This document shows, piece by piece, positions 34,723-42,542 of a DNA stretch of 64,000 nt (position 1 is the stretch's first letter; the number at the start of each line of letters is the position of its first letter). The notes under the pieces are model-generated. The model did not search any database. It worked only from the letters and a program-made list of their open reading frames with translations, and was not told the origin of the DNA. The translations under genes and the position numbers were made by a program. Source of the DNA: Streptomyces clavuligerus (GTDB taxonomy: Bacteria > Actinomycetota > Actinomycetes > Streptomycetales > Streptomycetaceae); assembly GCF_005519465.1 (NCBI RefSeq), contig NZ_CP027858.1, positions 4,154,001 to 4,218,000 of the forward strand. Direction: 5' to 3'.

Positions 34723-36048
34723 GCGCCCCATCGCGCGGTAGACCCAGCCCGCCTCGCGCCAGCGCGCCGGGTCCAGGGCGTTGCGGCCGTCCAGCATGAT
34801 CCGTCCGGCGACCTCCTGGCCCAGCTCCGCCGGGTCCAGCTCGCGGAACTCGCGCCACTCGGTCAGATGCAGCACCACATCGGCGCCGCGCACGGCCTCC
34901 CGCGCGGACGGCGCGTAGCCGAGCGTGGGGAAGAGCTGCCGGGCGTTGGCCATGCCCTTCGGGTCGTACACCGTCACCTGGCCGCCCTGGAGGTGGATCT
35001 GCCCGGCGACGTTCAGCGCGGGGGAGTCGCGCACATCGTCCGAGTCGGGCTTGAAGGCGGCGCCCAGGACGGCGACCCGCTTGCCGAGGAAGGAGCCGCC
35101 GACGGCCTCGCGGGCCAGCTCGACCATATGGCCGCGGCGCCGCATATTGATCGAGTCGACCTCGCGCAGGAAGGTCAGCGCCTGGTCGACGCCCAGCTCA
35201 CCGGCGCGGGCCATGAAGGCGCGGATGTCCTTCGGCAGACAGCCGCCGCCGAAGCCGATCCCGGCGCGCAGGAACTTCGCGCCGATGCGGTCGTCGTGCC
35301 CGAGGGCCTCGGCGAGCTTCTGCACATCGCCGCCCGCGGCCTCGCAGACCTCGGCCATGGCGTTGATGAACGAGATCTTGGTGGCCAGGAAGGAGTTGGC
35401 GGAGGTCTTCACCAGTTCCGCCGTCGGATAGTCGGTGACGACGAGGGGGGAGCCCCCGGCGATCGGGGTCGCATAGACCTCGCGGAGCAGCTTCTCGGCG
35501 CGTTCGCTCGTCACACCGACGACGATCCGGTCCGGACGCAGGGTGTCCTCGACCGCGAAGCCCTCCCGCAGGAACTCCGGGTTCCAGGCCAGTTCCACGC
35601 CGTCGCCCGGGGCCTGCTCCGCGAGCAGCCGCGCCAGCCGGTCCGCGCTGCCGACCGGCACGGTCGACTTGCCGACGACCAGCGCGGGCCGGGTCAGCAG
35701 CGGGGCGAGCGAGGCGAAGGCGGCGTCGACGTACGACATGTCGCAGGCGTACTCGCCGTGCTTCTGCGGGGTGTTCACACAGACGAAGTGGACATCGCCG
35801 AACGCGGCGACCTCGTCCCACGAAGAGGTGAACCTCAGCCGCCCGCTGGAGCCGGGCAGACCGGCGACATGCCGGGTCAGCAGCTCTTCGAGACCGGGCT
35901 CGTACATCGGCACCCGGCCCGCCGAGAGCATGGCGATCTTCTCGGGGACGACATCGAGGCCCAGTACTTCGAAGCCCAGCTCCGCCATGGCCGCCGCGTG
36001 CGTGGCACCGAGGTATCCGGTACCGATCACAGTGATCTTGAGGGCCAT
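34711..36048 (-). CDS. UDP-glucose 6-dehydrogenase
   Basis: The enzyme oxidises UDP-glucose twice with NAD+ to UDP-glucuronate, a precursor for envelope polysaccharides. The protein has 445 residues. It shows N-terminal Rossmann GTGYLGATHAAAMAELGFEV, STVPVGSADRL, the catalytic cysteine at about C270 in GFGGGCLPKDIRAF, and the C-terminal Rossmann-like VAVLGAAFKPDSDDVRDSPAL. All expected residues are present. It is a single gene with its own terminator. It may feed the glycopolymer pathway suggested by the LCP cluster. Confidence 0.95.
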   Translation of the reverse strand: MALKITVIGTGYLGATHAAAMAELGFEVLGLDVVPEKIAMLSAGRVPMYEPGLEELLTRHVAGLPGSSGRLRFTSSWDEVAAFGDVHFVCVNTPQKHGEYACDMSYVDAAFASLAPLLTRPALVVGKSTVPVGSADRLARLLAEQAPGDGVELAWNPEFLREGFAVEDTLRPDRIVVGVTSERAEKLLREVYATPIAGGSPLVVTDYPTAELVKTSANSFLATKISFINAMAEVCEAAGGDVQKLAEALGHDDRIGAKFLRAGIGFGGGCLPKDIRAFMARAGELGVDQALTFLREVDSINMRRRGHMVELAREAVGGSFLGKRVAVLGAAFKPDSDDVRDSPALNVAGQIHLQGGQVTVYDPKGMANARQLFPTLGYAPSAREAVRGADVVLHLTEWREFRELDPAELGQEVAGRIMLDGRNALDPARWREAGWVYRAMGRPGA

Positions 36049-36242
36049 GACGAAGCTCCAGACGGTGGCGCTGTCGGGCGCCGTGGACGGACGGTGTCGG
36101 GCGCCGGGGCGCGGCCCCGAGCATAGTCGCGCGGGTGCGCGCCGGGGCCCCGGGCTGTCGTCAAGGTCACCTATGCCGTCCCGGCCCCGCGCCCTAAACT
36201 TGGTTACTTAACGGTAGTTAGCGCATCTGGGGAGTGAGAGAC

Positions 36243-37409
36243 GTGGCCGGATCGACCGGTAAGCCGGACTTTGACCTGTACCGCACGTCCGAGGAGCACG
36301 ACGCGCTCCGGGACGCCATCCGCTCCCTCGCCGAGGCGAAGATCGCGCCGTACGCCGCCGCGGTCGACGAGGAGGCGCGCTTCCCGCAGGAGGCCCTGAA
36401 CGCGCTGGTCGCGGGCGACCTGCACGCCGTCCACGTCCCCGAGGAGTTCGGCGGCGCCGGGGCCGACGCCCTCGCCACGGTCATCGTGATCGAGGAGGTG
36501 GCCCGGGTCTGCGCCTCGTCCTCGCTGATCCCCGCCGTGAACAAGCTGGGCTCGCTCCCGGTGATCCTCTCCGGCTCCGACGACCTCAAGAAGCGCTATC
36601 TGACCCCGCTGGCCAAGGGCGAGGCGATGTTCTCGTACTGCCTCTCCGAGCCGGACGCGGGCTCGGACGCCGCCGGGATGAAGACCAAGGCGGTCCGCGA
36701 CGGCGACCACTGGGTCCTCAACGGGGTGAAGCGCTGGATCACCAACGCGGGCGTCTCCGAGTACTACACGGTGATGGCCGTGACCGACCCCGAGAAGCGC
36801 TCGAAGGGGATCTCCGCGTTCGTCGTCGAGAAGTCCGACCCGGGCGTCTCCTTCGGCGCCCCGGAGAAGAAGCTCGGCATCAAGGGCTCGCCGACCCGCG
36901 AGGTCTACCTCGACAACGTCCGCATCCCGGCCGACCGCATGATCGGCGCGGAGGGCACCGGCTTCGCCACCGCGATGAAGACCCTCGACCACACCCGCAT
37001 CACGATCGCCGCGCAGGCGCTCGGCATCGCGCAGGGCGCGCTCGACTACGCCAAGGGCTATGTCCGCGAGCGCAAGCAGTTCGGCAAGCCCATCGCCGAC
37101 TTCCAGGGCGTCCAGTTCATGCTGGCCGACATGGCGATGAAGCTGGAGGCCGCCCGCCAGCTCACCTACGCCGCCGCCGCGAAGTCCGAGCGTGTCGACT
37201 CCGACCTGACCTTCTTCGGCGCCGCCGCGAAGTGCTTCGCCTCCGACGCCGCCATGGAGATCACTACGGACGCGGTCCAGCTCCTCGGCGGCTACGGCTA
37301 CACCCGTGACTACCCGGTGGAGCGCATGATGCGCGACGCCAAGATCACCCAGATTTATGAAGGCACGAATCAGGTTCAGCGGATCGTCATGGCGAGGAAC
37401 CTGCCGTAG
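36243..37409 (+). CDS. Acyl-CoA dehydrogenase, 3' end replaced by the integrated element
   Basis: This FAD-dependent acyl-CoA dehydrogenase (fatty acid or branched-chain oxidation) has 388 residues. The GTG at 36243 has GGGGAG upstream. Marks are YCLSEPDAGSDAAGM, WITNAG, and GYGYTRDYPVERMMRDAKIT. The final 19 residues, QIYEGTNQVQRIVMARNLP, include the predicted catalytic base Glu373 and are encoded by the incoming element; the original coding end is at 48389-48452. The two versions differ by one residue (Val for Ile), so the enzyme is expected to remain active. This gene is the integration site (attB). Confidence 0.95.
   Translation: MAGSTGKPDFDLYRTSEEHDALRDAIRSLAEAKIAPYAAAVDEEARFPQEALNALVAGDLHAVHVPEEFGGAGADALATVIVIEEVARVCASSSLIPAVNKLGSLPVILSGSDDLKKRYLTPLAKGEAMFSYCLSEPDAGSDAAGMKTKAVRDGDHWVLNGVKRWITNAGVSEYYTVMAVTDPEKRSKGISAFVVEKSDPGVSFGAPEKKLGIKGSPTREVYLDNVRIPADRMIGAEGTGFATAMKTLDHTRITIAAQALGIAQGALDYAKGYVRERKQFGKPIADFQGVQFMLADMAMKLEAARQLTYAAAAKSERVDSDLTFFGAAAKCFASDAAMEITTDAVQLLGGYGYTRDYPVERMMRDAKITQIYEGTNQVQRIVMARNLP
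37346..37409 (+). other. attL: element-derived end of the acyl-CoA dehydrogenase gene
   Basis: 64 bases from the CACCCAGAT core to the TAG stop, matching 52 of 64 positions with attR. The differences are almost all third-codon positions, so the element carries a synonymous copy of the gene end. Confidence 0.88.
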
Positions 37410-37419
37410 CAGGGTTTTC

Positions 37420-37524
37420 GCAGGTCAACGGCACTCTGAGGGGTATCTGAACCGAGGGATCGACTTCCGTCCGTTCGGCTCCGTTTCCGCCTGTTCCTGG
37501 GCGTCATGCTGGGGAAATCCTGGG
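37420..37524 (+). promoter_or_regulatory. Left integrase arm-type sites
   Basis: GCAGGTCA (37420), GGGTATCTG (37441) and TGGGGAAATCCTGGG (37510) recur in the same orientation next to attR (48361, 48351 and 48319). This is the layout expected of integrase/Xis binding arms. Confidence 0.65.
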
Positions 37525-37565
37525 CGGATGCTGGGCAGAAAACAGGCTCTGAACTGCGCAAACGT

Positions 37566-37596
37566 GATGGCCCCCGGCGCAATGCCGGGGGCCATC
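37566..37596. terminator. Terminator of the integrase gene
   Basis: GATGGCCCCCGGC and its complement form a 13-bp stem with a 5-base loop, 13 bases beyond the integrase stop. It also faces readthrough from the dehydrogenase gene. Confidence 0.85.
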
Positions 37597-37609
37597 CGTA
37601 TGGGCTCGG

Positions 37610-38785
37610 TCAGGCTGCTTCAGCCTGCTCGGTGGGATCGTCCGCGCCGGGCGTCAGCATGGTGGCGATGGCTGCCCGTCCACGCTGTTCCGCCCCCTCG
37701 AAGATGTAGTGGTAGTGCTCCCGCAGTACGTCCGTGGAGCTGTGACCCATCCAGTCGGCCACGTCGTTCTCAGGGACACCCGCGTAGAGCAGCCGCGAGC
37801 CGTAGTAATGCCGCATGGCGTGTGGCTTGCAGTACGCCACATCCCCCTTCGTCAGGGCTGCAAGCCAGATCTGCCGGTAGAAGTACGAGGCGTAGAGGTA
37901 GCCCGTGCGGGAGACGTTGGGGAAGAGCAGGCGTTCCGGTCCCCACACTCCGTGGCTCTTGATGTGCCGCCGCAGCTCGAACGCGACGTTGGGCGGTAGG
38001 GGGACTACACGTCCCGGCTCCTCCTTGTCGCGGGCCTTGACGTGCCGCCGCTGTAGCGCGCTGTTCTTGCCGGACTCACTCTCGCCGTCCTCCGCGATCT
38101 GGAAGTCCACGCGCAGGACTTCGCCCTTGAAGTCGATCTGATCCCGCGAGACGGCCATGGCTTCCCCCAGCCGGAGCCCACACCCGGCCATCAGCCACAG
38201 CATCGCCCGATAGCGGGTCGGAGCCCCGTTGAGCATTGCCAGGACCTCACGCGTTGTGAGCCGCCGAGCCTTGCTCTTGTGCTCGCGAATCTCCTTGGCG
38301 CGACTGCCTGCGTGCTTGATTCTTTTGCAGGGGTTGCGCCCGATGATCTCGTTGACGACAGCCCACTCCATCATCCCGGAGAAGAAGGAGAACCGCTGGC
38401 GCCTGGTCCGCGCTGACAGCTTGCGGTCCGTCTCCATCCACAACAGCCACTGCTCGATGTCGGCCACCTTCAGGGACACGATGGTGCGGGCCTTGAAGAA
38501 CGGTTCCAGAGTCGTCCTCTGGATCGACCGGTACTGCTTCTTCGTGCTGTTCTCCAGCTTCCTTTGATTCGTCCACTGCTCCCAGACCGCCGTCACTGGC
38601 TGCTTCCCAAGCCTGTCGTCCAGGTAGGTTCCGGCGTCTAGCTCCCGCTCCTTCTTCTTCCGGTGGTCGTCGGCGCGTGTCTTCGTCCCGAACGACTTCT
38701 GCCGCTGCTTGCCGTCCGGGTCGTACCAGAAGGTTGTCCACTTCTTCGGATCGTCCGTGGAGCGCGCTATCCATGCCTTTGCCAT
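37610..38785 (-). CDS. int: Tyrosine recombinase (integrase)
   Basis: The protein has 391 residues. An N-terminal arm-binding segment (WTTFWYDPDGKQRQKSFGTK) and SAM-like core-binding domain (about 65-155) precede the catalytic domain: R205 in CGLRLGEAM, H322 and R325 in PHAMRHYYGS, H348 in MGHSS, and tyrosine nucleophile at Y358 or Y360 in REHYHY. All catalytic residues are present, so it should be active. It lies next to attL with its stop toward the junction, as is usual. It is predicted to recombine the CACCCAGAT core in the dehydrogenase gene. Confidence 0.96.
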   Translation of the reverse strand: MAKAWIARSTDDPKKWTTFWYDPDGKQRQKSFGTKTRADDHRKKKERELDAGTYLDDRLGKQPVTAVWEQWTNQRKLENSTKKQYRSIQRTTLEPFFKARTIVSLKVADIEQWLLWMETDRKLSARTRRQRFSFFSGMMEWAVVNEIIGRNPCKRIKHAGSRAKEIREHKSKARRLTTREVLAMLNGAPTRYRAMLWLMAGCGLRLGEAMAVSRDQIDFKGEVLRVDFQIAEDGESESGKNSALQRRHVKARDKEEPGRVVPLPPNVAFELRRHIKSHGVWGPERLLFPNVSRTGYLYASYFYRQIWLAALTKGDVAYCKPHAMRHYYGSRLLYAGVPENDVADWMGHSSTDVLREHYHYIFEGAEQRGRAAIATMLTPGADDPTEQAEAA

Positions 38786-38858
38786 GTGACCTGGTCTTCT
38801 CTGCTGCCGATGGGCCGCCGTGCGCTGCCCTGTGGCGCAAGTTTGATCACTGGCCCCC

Positions 38859-38900
38859 CAGGGTTGTCAACACGGGGTGGGCAACCCTGCGTGGTACGGT
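38859..38900 (+). promoter_or_regulatory. Divergent operator and leaderless promoter
   Basis: CAGGGTTG and CAACCCTG (38859-38866, 38882-38889) form a perfect inverted repeat with a 15-base spacer. TACGGT at 38895-38900 is six bases before the ATG at 38907, so the transcript would begin at or near the start codon. The repeat probably binds a repressor controlling int and the regulator gene. Confidence 0.55.
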
Positions 38901-38906
38901 GCGGGT

Positions 38907-39443
38907 ATGGAAGGCGATGAGAGCGGGTTCGAGATCACCCAGCAGCAAGGGGCCTGGACCATTCGCCTGTGGTGGCCCAGCGGCCCGGTAACAGGCGGTC
39001 CGCAGCGGGTCACCATCGAGACGGCGGAGGATGCCCCGGCACGTGATGTGGCGCGAGGGATCTCCACGACCGTGCTCCGGCGGCTGGACCTGCCCGGGGC
39101 GATCAAGATGGCGGAAGAACACGCCCCGAAGGGGCAGGAGGTCATGCAGGAACTCGCAAGGGCCATAGACCGGGGCGCCGAAACAGCCGGAGTGCTACTC
39201 GAACGTGATGGAGTCTCAGACGCGTATCTTGCGGTTCTCGCCTCCGTCTACAAGGCCGTGTCCGATACCGGCGCCGCAGCCCCGGTTCCCTGGCTTGCGC
39301 GGCGAGTCAACCGCAGCACCGAAACGGTTAAGGGGCACCTCAAGCAAGCGCGACGCGATGGCTACCTCACGACCGTGGCTGGCAAGGCCGGGGGCGAGCT
39401 GACCGATAAAGCGACGGAGGTGCTTAAGCGCATTGCCTTCTAA
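38907..39443 (+). CDS. Element regulator with C-terminal winged helix-turn-helix
   Basis: The protein has 178 residues from the ATG at 38907, preferred over 38877 because a -10 box lies immediately upstream. The N-terminal half has beta-strand character (GAWTIRLWWPSGPVTGGPQRVTIETAED), the centre is helical, and the C-terminus (PVPWLARRVNRSTETVKGHLKQARRDGYLTT) is a winged helix. The position next to the excisionase and divergent from int suggests a lysogeny or excision control protein. Similar proteins occur in actinophage-like elements, in my recollection. Role inferred. Confidence 0.7.
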   Translation: MEGDESGFEITQQQGAWTIRLWWPSGPVTGGPQRVTIETAEDAPARDVARGISTTVLRRLDLPGAIKMAEEHAPKGQEVMQELARAIDRGAETAGVLLERDGVSDAYLAVLASVYKAVSDTGAAAPVPWLARRVNRSTETVKGHLKQARRDGYLTTVAGKAGGELTDKATEVLKRIAF

Positions 39444-39484
39444 GTGCTGGAAGAGGAAGGGCGGAATCTGGATTGAGGAACACC

Positions 39485-39652
39485 GTGACAGGCAGGCTCC
39501 TGACCGTGGACGACGTGGCCGAATACTTGGGTAAGCCCAAGGGGTGGGTATACGCGAACTGGAAGCCCAGGGGTATTCCGTTCCGGAAGGTGGGTCAGGC
39601 GCTCCGCTGCCGCCCGGCCGCCTTGGAAGAATGGGTTGACGACCAGAACTGA
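39485..39652 (+). CDS. Xis-like MerR/HTH_17 small DNA-binding protein (55 aa)
   Basis: The GTG at 39485 has GAGG eight bases upstream. The residues LLTVDDVAEYLGKPKGWVYA, then IPFRKVGQALRCRPAALEEW, are the standard excisionase-type helix-turn-wing fold. It is probably the recombination directionality factor for the integrase, or a second regulator. It sits 40 bases after the regulator gene and before a strong terminator, so the two make a small operon. Confidence 0.85.
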   Translation: MTGRLLTVDDVAEYLGKPKGWVYANWKPRGIPFRKVGQALRCRPAALEEWVDDQN

Positions 39653-39669
39653 ACAGCGCGACTGCCAGA

Positions 39670-39695
39670 GCCCCCGAGGTGATCGGGGGCTTTTT
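39670..39695 (+). terminator. Intrinsic terminator after the Xis-like gene
   Basis: GCCCCCGA/TCGGGGGC stem, 5-base loop and a T5 run. It is the only terminator here with a classical U tail and separates the early operon from the downstream genes. Confidence 0.92.
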
Positions 39696-39713
39696 CTTTG
39701 ATGAGAGGACTGT

Positions 39714-40343
39714 GTGGCCAAGACGATCCCGCCCTCAGGCAAGTCGAAGCGGGCCAAGTGGGAGCGGCGTGCGGATGCGCTGCTGGAGGCGGCCGGGGAA
39801 GAGGCGGCCGAGGGGTGGCCGGGGTTCTGGCCGAAGCAGGCGGAAACGGAGTTCGAGCGGATAGTGGCAGCGCATACCGGGATGGTTCCTTTGGGCTGGA
39901 CCGCGATCGTGGCGATGCTTCCTTCCTGCGATCCGGAGTTGCGTCACCGGGACGTGCAATCCGTCATGGAACAGCGCCCCGGAGAGTGTGAGCCGGACCG
40001 CTATGGCGAACTGCTCTCTCTGCTCTCCGAAGCGGAGAGGGATGGCGTGCACCACGGCACCGGCTTCATAGTTGAGCGCCGGAATTATCCTCTGGATTCG
40101 TGCCGGTGGACTGAATGCCGTGAGCCTCTGTACGCCTTGCAGGGGGCGCGGAAACGGGGGCGCCCTCGGAGGTACTGCGAGGCTCACCAGAAGCCTGCCA
40201 GGGCCCGTACGCGGCGTTTGAGGTATGCGGGGATTCAGGTGGGGCGCAACAGGAACCTCGTGTACGACTTCGGCGGCCTGAAGGAGCAGGATCTATCGGG
40301 CTACCGGGAGCTGTGGGGCCGGGTCAACGTCGCCGGATCATGA
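39714..40343 (+). CDS. Hypothetical zinc-cluster protein upstream of capsid genes
   Basis: The protein has 209 residues with a GTG start at 39714. The first 120 residues are helical with a conserved-looking FWPKQAETEFERIVAAHTG segment. A putative zinc cluster follows: CRWTEC, then after 18 residues CEAHQ, in a basic context (KRGRPRRYCEAHQKPARART). It is directly upstream of the scaffold and capsid genes. A DNA-binding packaging or replication-control function (for example a small-terminase analogue) is possible but rests only on position and charge. Confidence 0.6.
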   Translation: MAKTIPPSGKSKRAKWERRADALLEAAGEEAAEGWPGFWPKQAETEFERIVAAHTGMVPLGWTAIVAMLPSCDPELRHRDVQSVMEQRPGECEPDRYGELLSLLSEAERDGVHHGTGFIVERRNYPLDSCRWTECREPLYALQGARKRGRPRRYCEAHQKPARARTRRLRYAGIQVGRNRNLVYDFGGLKEQDLSGYRELWGRVNVAGS

Positions 40344-40688
40344 TGCGCCGGAGACCGCGTCCGGGGCTTCCCTGCTGTGTCGCATTAATTCATAACAGTG
40401 GAGGAACGGATCCTCCGGGGCCATGCACACTCGGCGGTGTGCCTCTGGCACGGCCTGCGGGCCGGGCAGTTCCCAAGTCGTCATGGGGCTCTGCGGACAC
40501 CTCCCTGTGAGAGGGGCAATGTAGAGAAACACTTCCTCCCTTGCTTCCTGCTGTTGATCTCAGTGGGGGGTAAGGGGGGCAGTGTCTTCTCTTACGTTGT
40601 CCTCTTGTGAGGGGGTAGGGCCGTCCTAGAGCGGCCCATTCCCTCCCCTTCGATTCCTGTCTTAGTTAGATCTTCAGGAGGTGTCGCC
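40344..40688. other. Non-coding region upstream of the scaffold gene
   Basis: No credible ORF; a 70-codon frame at 40398 has non-protein-like composition. The region contains a G-rich GTGGGGGGTAAGGGGGGCAG run (about 40563-40582), the hairpin-prone GGCCTGCGGGCC, and an AT-rich stretch with a plausible late promoter (CTTAGTTAGATC) before AGGAGG. It could hold a promoter and possibly a packaging signal. Confidence 0.5.
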
Positions 40689-41090
40689 ATGAGCGACGAA
40701 CCAAACCATTCCTCTTCTCTGATGCCCACGCCGGCCGATGTGGCCGACCCTGTCCAGGAAGATCCTGTTGTAGTTCCTGAGCCCGATCCTGCCGAGGCCC
40801 TGCGTGCCGAGATCCGGCGGGATTACTCCGTGAGGCTGGCTCATGCCGAACTGAGGGTCGAGGCCACCCGTGCGGGGATTGATCTTCCCGATGGGTTTGT
40901 CGAACTCCTCGACCTTTCCAAGCTGCTGGGCGAGGACGGAGAGCCATCGGCCGACGCCATCGGGCTGGCTCTCCAGCCCTTTCAGGAGTTGAAGAAGCCC
41001 AAGTTCATCCAAAACCTCGGCCTCGGCCGCCAGGGCCCCAGCTATGCTCCGGCAGCACACGTATCCCTTGACGCCCGAGAGCGGCACTAA
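40689..41090 (+). CDS. Putative capsid scaffolding protein
   Basis: The protein has 133 residues; the ATG at 40689 has a perfect AGGAGG site. It is acidic and disordered at the N-terminus (ADVADPVQEDPVVVPEPDPA), helical in the middle (ALRAEIRRDYSVRLAHAELRVEA), and basic/hydrophobic at the C-terminus. This profile, with position 15 bases before the capsid gene, is typical of phage scaffolding proteins. No protease is seen. Assignment is by context rather than by a distinct motif. Confidence 0.65.
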   Translation: MSDEPNHSSSLMPTPADVADPVQEDPVVVPEPDPAEALRAEIRRDYSVRLAHAELRVEATRAGIDLPDGFVELLDLSKLLGEDGEPSADAIGLALQPFQELKKPKFIQNLGLGRQGPSYAPAAHVSLDARERH

Positions 41091-41105
41091 CCCGGAGGTA
41101 AGCCT

Positions 41106-42020
41106 ATGACGGCCCGTGCATACCAGAACCCTTCTTCCCATACATTTGTCAGTGAGGAATGGGACTCCGCACTCCTGACCCAATATGATCCGCTGCTGGT
41201 CTGGGCTTCGCCGCTTGTCTGCAACCGCAAGTACGAGGGCGACATCAGTAAGCAGGGCGACCTTGTTCACATCAACTCGCTTGTGACTCCCACTGTCGCG
41301 GATTACAAACTGCCGGACGGCATGACGTTTCAGCGCCCCGAGACGGTTGACCAGAAGCTGGAAGTCAGCGAGGCCAAGTATATTCAGCTTCTTGTTGAGG
41401 ATGCCGAGCGAGCACAGGTGGCGGGGACGATCGATTCACCGATCAATCAGCGCATGATTCAAGCCCTCGCCCGCGAGACGGACACCTTCGTAGGGAACGT
41501 TATCGCCAGCGGTGCAACGGCTCTGCCAAGCGCCAAGGCGACGGCTCAGAACGCACCTCAGGTGCTCTACGGAACAATTCTTGACATGATGCTGGCCCTG
41601 GACGACAACGATGTTCCCACGGGCCGCTACGTCGTCGTGTCCCCCAGGGTGAAGCGATATCTGATCGAGCATCCCGCCATTGCGAACGCAGGGGCATACG
41701 GCGAAGGCGGCGTCACCGCAAACGGTCTGATCGCTCGACTGGCAGGCTTCACCGTCGTGTCCACTACCGCCATGCCGAAGGGGGTGGACATCGTCGCCGG
41801 TCACTCTGACTTCAGCACTCACGCAAGCCAGTTCACCGGATTCCGGACCCTTCAGAGTGAGCGATACAGGGCAGACGTCATCGACAACCTTCACCTGTAC
41901 GGGGCCAAGATCCTCCGATACCCCGGTATGGACACGAAGAAGGCGGACAGTACCTTTGACGAGTCCAAGCCCACCAAGGGCATCGTGAAGGCTTCCGTGG
42001 AATGGGTGCTGGCGGCCTGA
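41106..42020 (+). CDS. HK97-fold-like phage major capsid protein
   Basis: The protein has 304 residues; the ATG at 41106 has GGAGG upstream. The order of elements matches HK97-fold coat proteins: FVSEEWDSALLTQYDPLLVW, CNRKYEGDISKQGDLVHINS with PTVADYKLPDG, DQKLEVSEAKYIQLLVEDAE (spine-helix region), RETDTFVGNVIAS, PTGRYVVVSPRVKRYLIEHP and the C-terminal GFRTLQSERYRADVIDNLHL. It would form a T-number icosahedral shell, with the gene at 40689 as scaffold. A hairpin terminator follows. This is the only structural shell gene in the element. Confidence 0.88.
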   Translation: MTARAYQNPSSHTFVSEEWDSALLTQYDPLLVWASPLVCNRKYEGDISKQGDLVHINSLVTPTVADYKLPDGMTFQRPETVDQKLEVSEAKYIQLLVEDAERAQVAGTIDSPINQRMIQALARETDTFVGNVIASGATALPSAKATAQNAPQVLYGTILDMMLALDDNDVPTGRYVVVSPRVKRYLIEHPAIANAGAYGEGGVTANGLIARLAGFTVVSTTAMPKGVDIVAGHSDFSTHASQFTGFRTLQSERYRADVIDNLHLYGAKILRYPGMDTKKADSTFDESKPTKGIVKASVEWVLAA

Positions 42021-42034
42021 CCGCTGATTTGTTT

Positions 42035-42058
42035 GGGCCCCGCCGACCGGCGGGGCCC
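42035..42058 (+). terminator. Terminator after the capsid gene
   Basis: GGGCCCCGCC/GGCGGGGCCC stem (10 bp) with GACC loop, 14 bases after the stop codon. Confidence 0.88.
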
Positions 42059-42542
42059 GTTCCCGTTCACTCTCCGTCGAACTTAACGGGCGCCGGCCAC
42101 CGGCCCAGAGTGACAAAAATCGATGCGACCACACGCCGCTAGGTGTGATCTGCCGATTCCGGTACGCCGCCACCTCAAAGGGTGACGCGCCTCACCGCTA
42201 TTCATGCAAAATTCGACCCCAGCGGCCTTTCTCGGGTCACCCGCGGAACGCGCCTCAGGGATTTGAATAAGGAAATGGCGAATTCCTGAAAATTTGATAC
42301 CCGTACACGGTTCGAGGAAGGCACCCCCGGTGGGTCCTCATTCCTTACTAACACGCATTACCCCCACTTCTTGCATTCGTTTGAGTTACGCATCATTTAT
42401 CTGCGCGTAATAATTTCGTGATTGATCGTCGGCAGGGTTGATCTCGCACCGCAGCAGCGAATGCGGTCGGCCGTCAGAGCGAATCGCTCCGGCCCTGTTT
42501 CTGAGACTTCCCTGTCCCTCACGAACGAAGGAATGCAGATTC
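42059..42542. other. AT-rich non-coding region, candidate replication origin
   Basis: These 484 bases contain no credible gene and are among the most AT-rich in the window. Visible elements are TTACGC-N13-GCGTAA (42386-42410), another ACGCAT at about 42353, GGAAATGGCGAATTCC (about 42271-42286), and long T/A runs near 42395-42420. They lie upstream of the BRCT-Lsr2 and DUF3987-like genes, as expected for an element origin or a regulatory region. Which of these is not decided by sequence alone. Confidence 0.5.

Noticed and set aside
37346-37409. tRNA gene as integration target
   Set aside because: No tRNA cloverleaf is seen at either junction; the repeat lies in the dehydrogenase reading frame.
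40398-40610. A 70-codon ORF upstream of the scaffold gene
   Set aside because: Weak start context and a Cys/His-mixed low-information sequence; the region looks non-coding.
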